Positions 6,226-10,013 of a stretch of 10,013 nt of DNA are shown here, piece by piece (position 1 is the first letter of the stretch; each line of letters begins with the position of its first letter). The position numbers and the translations under genes are program-made. The stretch is from Deltaproteobacteria bacterium. Lineage in GTDB: Bacteria; Desulfobacterota; Desulfarculia; Desulfarculales; Desulfarculaceae. The stretch spans positions 1 through 10,013 of the forward strand of contig JAKAGJ010000031.1 in the NCBI GenBank assembly GCA_021815655.1, read 5' to 3'. A model generated the notes under the pieces. It was not told the origin of the DNA. It was given only the letters and a program-made list of their open reading frames with translations, and made no database searches.

Positions 6226-7142
6226 CAGCCAAGCGCCGCAAAACCGCCAAGCCCGGCTGCGCCACCCTGGCCCTGGCCGCTTTGTCCCTGTGTCTGCTGG
6301 CCGCCAGCCTGTCCGGCTCGGCCGGGGCCTTCGGTTTGGGCGACGCCGGCAAGCTCTTTGAGGCCGGCAAGTCGGTGGTCAAGGTGGGCAAGGCCGTGGG
6401 CAAGGCCACCGAGGAGTTCACCCCCGAGCAGGAATACTATATCGGCCGCGCCGTGGCCGCCAGCATCCTGGGCTCCCAGCGCCCCTTTAACGACGAAGCC
6501 GCCAACCGCTACCTAAACCTGCTGGGCCAGACCCTGGCCGACGCCTCGGACAGGCCCCAGACCTTTGGCGGCTACCACTTCCTGGTGCTGGATTCCCCGG
6601 ACATCAACGCCTTCGGCTGCCCCGGCGGTCTTATCATGGTCACGCGGGGGCTCTTGCGCTGCTGCCAAAACGAGGACCAGGTGGCGGCGGTGCTGGCTCA
6701 CGAGATCGGCCACGTCAGCCTCCAGCACGGACTGGCCGCCATCCAGCAGAGCCGCATCCTGGACGTGGCCGGGGTGCTGGCCAAGGAGGGGGCCAGCCAT
6801 GCCGGCGGCAACGTGGCCGCGCTGAGCGGGGCCTTCTCGGGCAGCGTGGGCGACATCACCAAGACCCTGATGGTAAACGGCTACTCCCGGGGCCAGGAGG
6901 GCGAGGCCGACGCCGCGGCGGCGGTGATCCTGGAGCGCGTGGGCTACGACGCCAAGGCCTTGACCCAGGTGCTGGCCACCATGGCCCAGCGCTATCAGCC
7001 CGGCGGCCTGGACTTCGCCAAGACCCACCCCAACCCCCAGGACCGCATCGCGGCCTTGACCGCCAAGCTGCCGTCCGCCGCCCCCGCGCCGGCGCCCCCG
7101 GCCCGCCAAGCCCGCTATCAGCAGGCCCTGGGCCGCATATAG
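6222..7142 (+). CDS. M48-family zinc metalloprotease, periplasmic (BepA/LoiP-like)
   Basis: This is a 306-residue exported zinc endopeptidase. The N-terminus MTAKRRKTAK plus a hydrophobic stretch to about residue 36 is a signal peptide ending SAGA; LSLC is not a proper lipobox, so it is probably not a lipoprotein. The catalytic motif HEIGH lies at 160-164 (His160, Glu161, His164). The third zinc ligand is expected at Glu226 in the ExxxD motif QEGEAD (Asp230), preceded by the family sequence GYSRGQ. The NAFGCPGGLIMVTRGLL segment at 129-145 and the HPNPQDRI motif at 269-276 are also typical. There is no TPR tail as in BepA; a short Pro/Ala-rich C-terminus replaces it. Relatives act in outer-membrane protein quality control. 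A strong ribosome site, GGAGGTGG (6211-6218), lies inside the end of the upstream gene. The cyclase gene starts 24 nt downstream. Confidence 0.93.
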   Translation: MTAKRRKTAKPGCATLALAALSLCLLAASLSGSAGAFGLGDAGKLFEAGKSVVKVGKAVGKATEEFTPEQEYYIGRAVAASILGSQRPFNDEAANRYLNLLGQTLADASDRPQTFGGYHFLVLDSPDINAFGCPGGLIMVTRGLLRCCQNEDQVAAVLAHEIGHVSLQHGLAAIQQSRILDVAGVLAKEGASHAGGNVAALSGAFSGSVGDITKTLMVNGYSRGQEGEADAAAAVILERVGYDAKALTQVLATMAQRYQPGGLDFAKTHPNPQDRIAALTAKLPSAAPAPAPPARQARYQQALGRI

Positions 7143-7166
7143 GCCGCGGCAGGACCGGCCCCGACC

Positions 7167-9284
7167 GTGCGCGTCCCCGCCGCCAGGCTTGGCCAGGGTT
7201 TGCTGCTGGGCCTGGCGGCGGGGCTTTGCCTGTGGGGGCTCAGCGCCTGGGGTCTGTTGGAGGGCCTGGAAAACCAGACCTGGGGCTGGCGGGTGCGGGC
7301 CCTGGCCCGGCCGGCGGCCAGCACGGCGCGGGTCAAGCTCATCGTGGTGGACCAGGACAGCCTGGACTGGGCCCAAAAGGTCAACGGGCTCCCCTGGCCC
7401 TGGCCGCGCCAGGTCTACGCCCCCATCCTGCGATTTTGCCGGCGCGGCGGGGCCAAGGCCGTGGGCCTGGACATCATCTTCAGCGAACCCTCGTCCCTGG
7501 CCGGTGACGACGAGGAACTGGCCGCCGCCCTGGAGAGCCTGCCCAGCGTGGGCGCCGCCATGCTGGGACGCCACACCGGCGCGGCCCGGGCCTGGCCGTC
7601 GGCGCTCCTGCCCAAGACTCTGCCCACCACTGGCCTGGAGGCCTGGCTAGAGGGCGCCGGCCAGGGGCTCGACATGCCCCGCGCCCTGCTGCCCACGCCG
7701 GTGCTGGCCGCCGGCTTCAAGGCCCTGGGCAACGTGGCCGAGGACCCGGACCAGGACCAGGTGATGCGCCGCCTGACCCCTCTGCGGGCCTTTGCCGAGC
7801 GGAGCCTGGCCAGCCTGGGGCTGGCCACCTACTGCGCGGCCCATCCCTGCGCCCCCGCCCACGCCCCCGGGCTGCTGCGCCTGGGCGGCAAGGCCATACC
7901 CCTGGACCAACAGGGGCGGACCATCCTGCGCTTTCGCGGCGGCCCCGGCAGCCACCAGAAGCTCTCCGCCGCCGCGGTGATCCAGTCGGAGCTGGCCCTG
8001 GAGCAGGGCGGCCAGCCCAGCCTGGACCCGGCCCTGCTCAAGGATTGCTACGCGCTCCTGGGGCTTACCGCCCCGGGGCTGCACGACCTTCGCGCCACCC
8101 CCACCTCGCCCCTCTATCCCGGCACCGAGGTGCACGCCACGGCCCTGGACAACCTCCTGGCCGGCGACTTCCTGCGCCCGGCCCCGGCCTGGGCCCTGCC
8201 CGCCACTCTGCTGCTCTTGGGCATGCTCAGCGGCCTCATGGGGGTGCTGGCGGTCAAGCCCTGGCAGTCCTCCCTAGCCTTGGGGCTGCTCACGCCCCTG
8301 CCGGTGGGGCTGGGGTTCGTGCTCTACCAGGCCGGCTGGTGGTGGCCGGTGGCCGCCCCGGCCTTGGCCGCCGCCCTGGCCTTGTTGGGCGCCATGGTGC
8401 TGAACTACGCCAGCGAGGGGCGCCAGCGCCGCTTCATCAAGCGCGCCTTCCGCCATTACCTGAGCCCCGAGGTGATCGAGGCCATCCTGGCCGACCCCCA
8501 GCGCCTGAGCCTGGGCGGCCAGCGCCGCGAGCTGACCATCTTCTTCTCGGACCTGCAAGGCTTCACCAGCCTCTCGGAGGGCATGGACCCCCAGGACCTG
8601 GCCGCCCTCCTGAACGACTACCTCTCGGACATGACCGAGGTGATCCTGCACGAGGGCGGCACCCTGGACAAGTACGAGGGCGACGCCATCGTGGCCTTCT
8701 GGAACGCCCCTCTGGACCAGCCCGACCACGCCCTGCGCGCCTGCCGCGCCGCCCTGGGCTGCGGTCAGCGCCTGATAGAGCGCCAAGCCCACTACCAGGC
8801 CCGGGCCGGCAAGCCCCTCTTCGCGCGCATCGGCATCAACAGCGGCCCGGTGGTGGTGGGCAACCTGGGCTCCCGCACCCGCTTCGACTACACTGTGCTG
8901 GGCGACGCCGCCAACCTGGCCTCGCGCCTGGAGGGGGCCAACAAGCTCTTTGGCACCCCCCTGATGGTTTCCGAGGCCACCTGGCGCCAGACCGGCGACG
9001 CCCTGGCCGGCCGCGAGTTGGGCGAACTGCGGGTGGTGGGGCGCGCCGCGCCAGTCAAAGTCTTCCAGCCCCTGGATGCCCAGGATCCGGCCCGGACCGC
9101 CCTGGCCCAGGGCTTCGCCCAGGGGCTGGCCCTGGTGCGCCAACGCCAATGGCGCCAGGCCTTGGACACCTTCGCCGCCCTGGCCCCGGACCCCGCCGCC
9201 GGGGTCTACGCCGGCCGCTGCCGGGAACTCCTGGCCGACCCCCAGGCCGACTGGGACGGCGTCTGGAACCTCAGCCAAAAATGA
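7167..9284 (+). CDS. CHASE2-domain class III adenylate/guanylate cyclase
   Basis: This is a 705-residue membrane sensor that would make cAMP from ATP on sensing an extracytoplasmic signal. A first membrane helix at about 10-30 leads into a CHASE2 sensor domain (about 32-335, with KLIVVDQDSLD and GAKAVGLDIIFSEPS). Membrane helices follow at about 341-363, 367-388 and 391-412. The class III cyclase domain covers about 453-636. Its key residues are all present: metal-binding Asp462 (FFSDLQGFTSLS) and Asp506 (KYEGDAIVAFW), purine-recognising Lys502 and Asp574 (FDYTVLGD), and Asn583/Arg587 (NLASRLEG). The Lys/Asp pair points to adenylate rather than guanylate cyclase. Residues about 640-690 form a TPR-like helical tail. 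The start is GTG 7167 with only a weak AGGA upstream, so lower expression than the protease is likely. It closes the SH3-protease-cyclase operon, and its last codons lie inside a direct repeat. Confidence 0.94.
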   Translation: MRVPAARLGQGLLLGLAAGLCLWGLSAWGLLEGLENQTWGWRVRALARPAASTARVKLIVVDQDSLDWAQKVNGLPWPWPRQVYAPILRFCRRGGAKAVGLDIIFSEPSSLAGDDEELAAALESLPSVGAAMLGRHTGAARAWPSALLPKTLPTTGLEAWLEGAGQGLDMPRALLPTPVLAAGFKALGNVAEDPDQDQVMRRLTPLRAFAERSLASLGLATYCAAHPCAPAHAPGLLRLGGKAIPLDQQGRTILRFRGGPGSHQKLSAAAVIQSELALEQGGQPSLDPALLKDCYALLGLTAPGLHDLRATPTSPLYPGTEVHATALDNLLAGDFLRPAPAWALPATLLLLGMLSGLMGVLAVKPWQSSLALGLLTPLPVGLGFVLYQAGWWWPVAAPALAAALALLGAMVLNYASEGRQRRFIKRAFRHYLSPEVIEAILADPQRLSLGGQRRELTIFFSDLQGFTSLSEGMDPQDLAALLNDYLSDMTEVILHEGGTLDKYEGDAIVAFWNAPLDQPDHALRACRAALGCGQRLIERQAHYQARAGKPLFARIGINSGPVVVGNLGSRTRFDYTVLGDAANLASRLEGANKLFGTPLMVSEATWRQTGDALAGRELGELRVVGRAAPVKVFQPLDAQDPARTALAQGFAQGLALVRQRQWRQALDTFAALAPDPAAGVYAGRCRELLADPQADWDGVWNLSQK

Positions 9285-9346
9285 TGGCGTGCCCGCCATG
9301 GGGCGATAGCGGGTCGGTTGGCGTTGAACCCTGACCCACCGCCAAC
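9269..9346. repeat. 78-bp direct repeat, copy 1 (overlaps the end of the cyclase gene)
   Basis: This copy matches copy 2 at 75 of 78 positions, with a period of 98 bp. Its first 16 bases are the last codons (Leu-Ser-Gln-Lys) and stop of the cyclase. Inside, ATGGCG/CGCCAT (9284-9289, 9294-9299) can form a hairpin, and GTTGGCG/CGCCAAC (9317-9323, 9340-9346) another. Confidence 0.9.
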
Positions 9347-9366
9347 GGCTCCCGTTGCAGGTCATC

Positions 9367-9444
9367 CCTCAGCCAAAGATGATCGCGTGCCCGCCATGGG
9401 GCGATAACGGGTCGGTTGGCGTTGAACCCTGACCCACCGCCAAC
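9367..9444. repeat. 78-bp direct repeat, copy 2
   Basis: This is the second copy, separated from copy 1 by 20 unrelated bases. It differs from copy 1 at three positions, one of which breaks the ATGGCG/CGCCAT hairpin. It still carries an equivalent of the cyclase gene end (codons for Leu-Ser-Gln-Arg then TGA), although not in frame with anything. The GTTGGCG/CGCCAAC inverted repeat is kept intact (9415-9421 and 9438-9444). Confidence 0.9.
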
Positions 9445-9487
9445 ATAACGTCTCAAAGCCACGAATGCCGCCAGCGCAACAACGAGA

Positions 9488-9511
9488 GCGGGCGGGGTCG
9501 CCCCCGCCCGC
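9488..9511. terminator. GC-rich hairpin, possible bidirectional terminator
   Basis: A perfect 10-bp stem (9488-9497 with 9502-9511) closes on a TCGC loop between two convergent genes. Only three Ts follow on the plus strand (9516-9518) and there is no good T-run on the minus strand, so it is a poor intrinsic terminator on sequence alone. Its position suggests it protects or ends both transcripts. Confidence 0.5.
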
Positions 9512-9542
9512 CCGGTTTGCCCAGGAAGCCTATCTCCGGGGC

Positions 9543-10013
9543 TCAGGCGATCTTGACCTCCGCCTGCCGCTTGCTTTGGCGCCGGCGCAGCCAGCCCATG
9601 AGCCCGGCCGCCGAGCCGAAGAGCAGCATGCTGGCCGGTTCTGGCGTGGCCCCGCTGGTGGCGCCCACGATGAGGTCCTGATGGGATTCGCTGCGCAGCA
9701 CCCCCGAGAAGCCCAGGCCGGTCTGGGTGACGTCGGACGCCACCATGGCCTGGAGGTAGCTGGTGGCCAGGCTGCTGATGCCCGAGTCCAGGCCGGAGGT
9801 GTAGAAGTTGCCGGCGCTCAGGGAGTAGCTGCCCCCGGCCGAGTAGTCGTAGGTCACTTCCCAGATGGCCAATTGCAGGGCGGTGATGGTGGTGGTCAGG
9901 CTGCCACTGTAGGCGTTGCCCAGGCCGGGGGCGTAATGCCCCAGCAGCCAGGCCGCGGCCTGGGTGGAGGCGCTGCCGCCCACCGAGGCCAGGTAGTAAG
10001 CGGAGTATGTGCC
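9543..10013 (-). CDS. PEP-CTERM sorting-signal surface protein, C-terminal part (cut by window edge)
   Basis: The frame is open from the window edge to TGA at 9545-9543, giving 156 visible residues; the start lies outside. The visible part begins GTYSAYYLASVGG and contains AAAWLLGHYAPG and ALQLAIWEVTYDYS, a pattern seen in a group of PEP-CTERM proteins and reminiscent of the QxAIW strand of thioester (TQXA-type) adhesin domains. The C-terminus has a PEP-CTERM tail: ATPEPAS, a hydrophobic segment LLFGSAAGLMGWL, then the basic cluster RRR. In this family an exosortase removes the tail and the protein is secreted or attached to the cell surface, usually with exopolysaccharide. The 14-residue tail RRRQSKRQAEVKIA is rather long. 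An internal GTG at 9983 is not taken as the start because the frame continues upstream with family-like sequence. It converges on the cyclase gene. The mature function is unknown. Confidence 0.85.
   Translation of the reverse strand, partial: GTYSAYYLASVGGSASTQAAAWLLGHYAPGLGNAYSGSLTTTITALQLAIWEVTYDYSAGGSYSLSAGNFYTSGLDSGISSLATSYLQAMVASDVTQTGLGFSGVLRSESHQDLIVGATSGATPEPASMLLFGSAAGLMGWLRRRQSKRQAEVKIA

Larger units (their letters stand above)
9285..9542. other. Intergenic region between the convergent cyclase and PEP-CTERM genes
   Basis: It holds most of the direct-repeat pair, a 20-bp unique spacer (9347-9366), about 43 bp of unique sequence and the GC-rich hairpin at 9488-9511. A minus-strand frame of 63 codons runs through the repeats (9271-9462), but the 98-bp period puts the two copies in different frames, so it is not a repeated protein and I do not call it a gene. 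Confidence 0.6.

Noticed and set aside
8045..9334. A 429-codon plus-strand frame inside the cyclase gene
   Set aside because: It is an alternate frame of the cyclase, with Pro/Arg/Gly-rich composition; the cyclase frame has all catalytic residues.
9269..9444. A CRISPR array
   Set aside because: There are only two copies, the unit is 78 bp with a 20-bp spacer, and no cas gene is present.
9271..9462. A 63-codon minus-strand frame through the direct repeats
   Set aside because: The repeats fall in different frames, there is no ribosome site of note and no family resemblance; it is best seen as repeat DNA.

Overview
The window is GC-rich, with dense bacterial coding on both strands and a few AT-rich intergenic islands. 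The gene set suggests an anaerobic Desulfobacterota-type (former deltaproteobacterial) bacterium, perhaps Desulfarculus-like. It comprises a TusA protein next to a NarI/DsrM-like cytochrome b and an HdrD/DsrK-like iron-sulfur protein, a FadL-family outer-membrane protein, an M48 protease, a CHASE2 adenylate cyclase and a PEP-CTERM protein. This placement is inferred from gene content only; there is no rRNA or other taxonomic marker.

Layout. (1) 1-1164, minus strand: N-terminal part of a dCache methyl-accepting chemotaxis protein, cut by the window edge. (2) 1165-1745: divergent intergenic region with strongly AT-rich patches and a candidate promoter. (3) 1746-5412, plus strand: tusA-like gene, NarI/DsrM-like cytochrome b, HdrD/DsrK-like Fe-S protein, then a FadL-type porin, closed by a textbook rho-independent terminator at 5434-5465. 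(4) 5466-5730: intergenic, holding a 149-bp MITE-like element with 14-bp terminal inverted repeats. (5) 5731-9284, plus strand: compact operon of an SH3-domain secreted protein, an M48 metalloprotease (ATGA overlap) and a CHASE2-class III adenylate cyclase (24-nt gap). (6) 9269-9444: two 78-bp direct repeats with a 98-bp period; the first covers the last codons of the cyclase. (7) 9488-9511: strong GC hairpin between convergent genes. (8) 9543-10013, minus strand: C-terminal part of a PEP-CTERM surface protein.

How the genes may work together. The cytochrome b and the HdrD-like protein look like a two-subunit membrane redox module: two b hemes in the membrane and two ferredoxin-type clusters plus one CCG cysteine cluster site in the cytoplasm. 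The module would exchange electrons between the quinone pool and a cytoplasmic thiol/disulfide or an electron-transfer protein. TusA suggests a sulfur-carrier partner, while FadL raises the alternative that the module serves oxidation of an imported hydrophobic substrate. The second operon links an exported SH3 protein and protease to a membrane sensor that makes cAMP, which suggests envelope sensing. These functional links are inferences from gene order.
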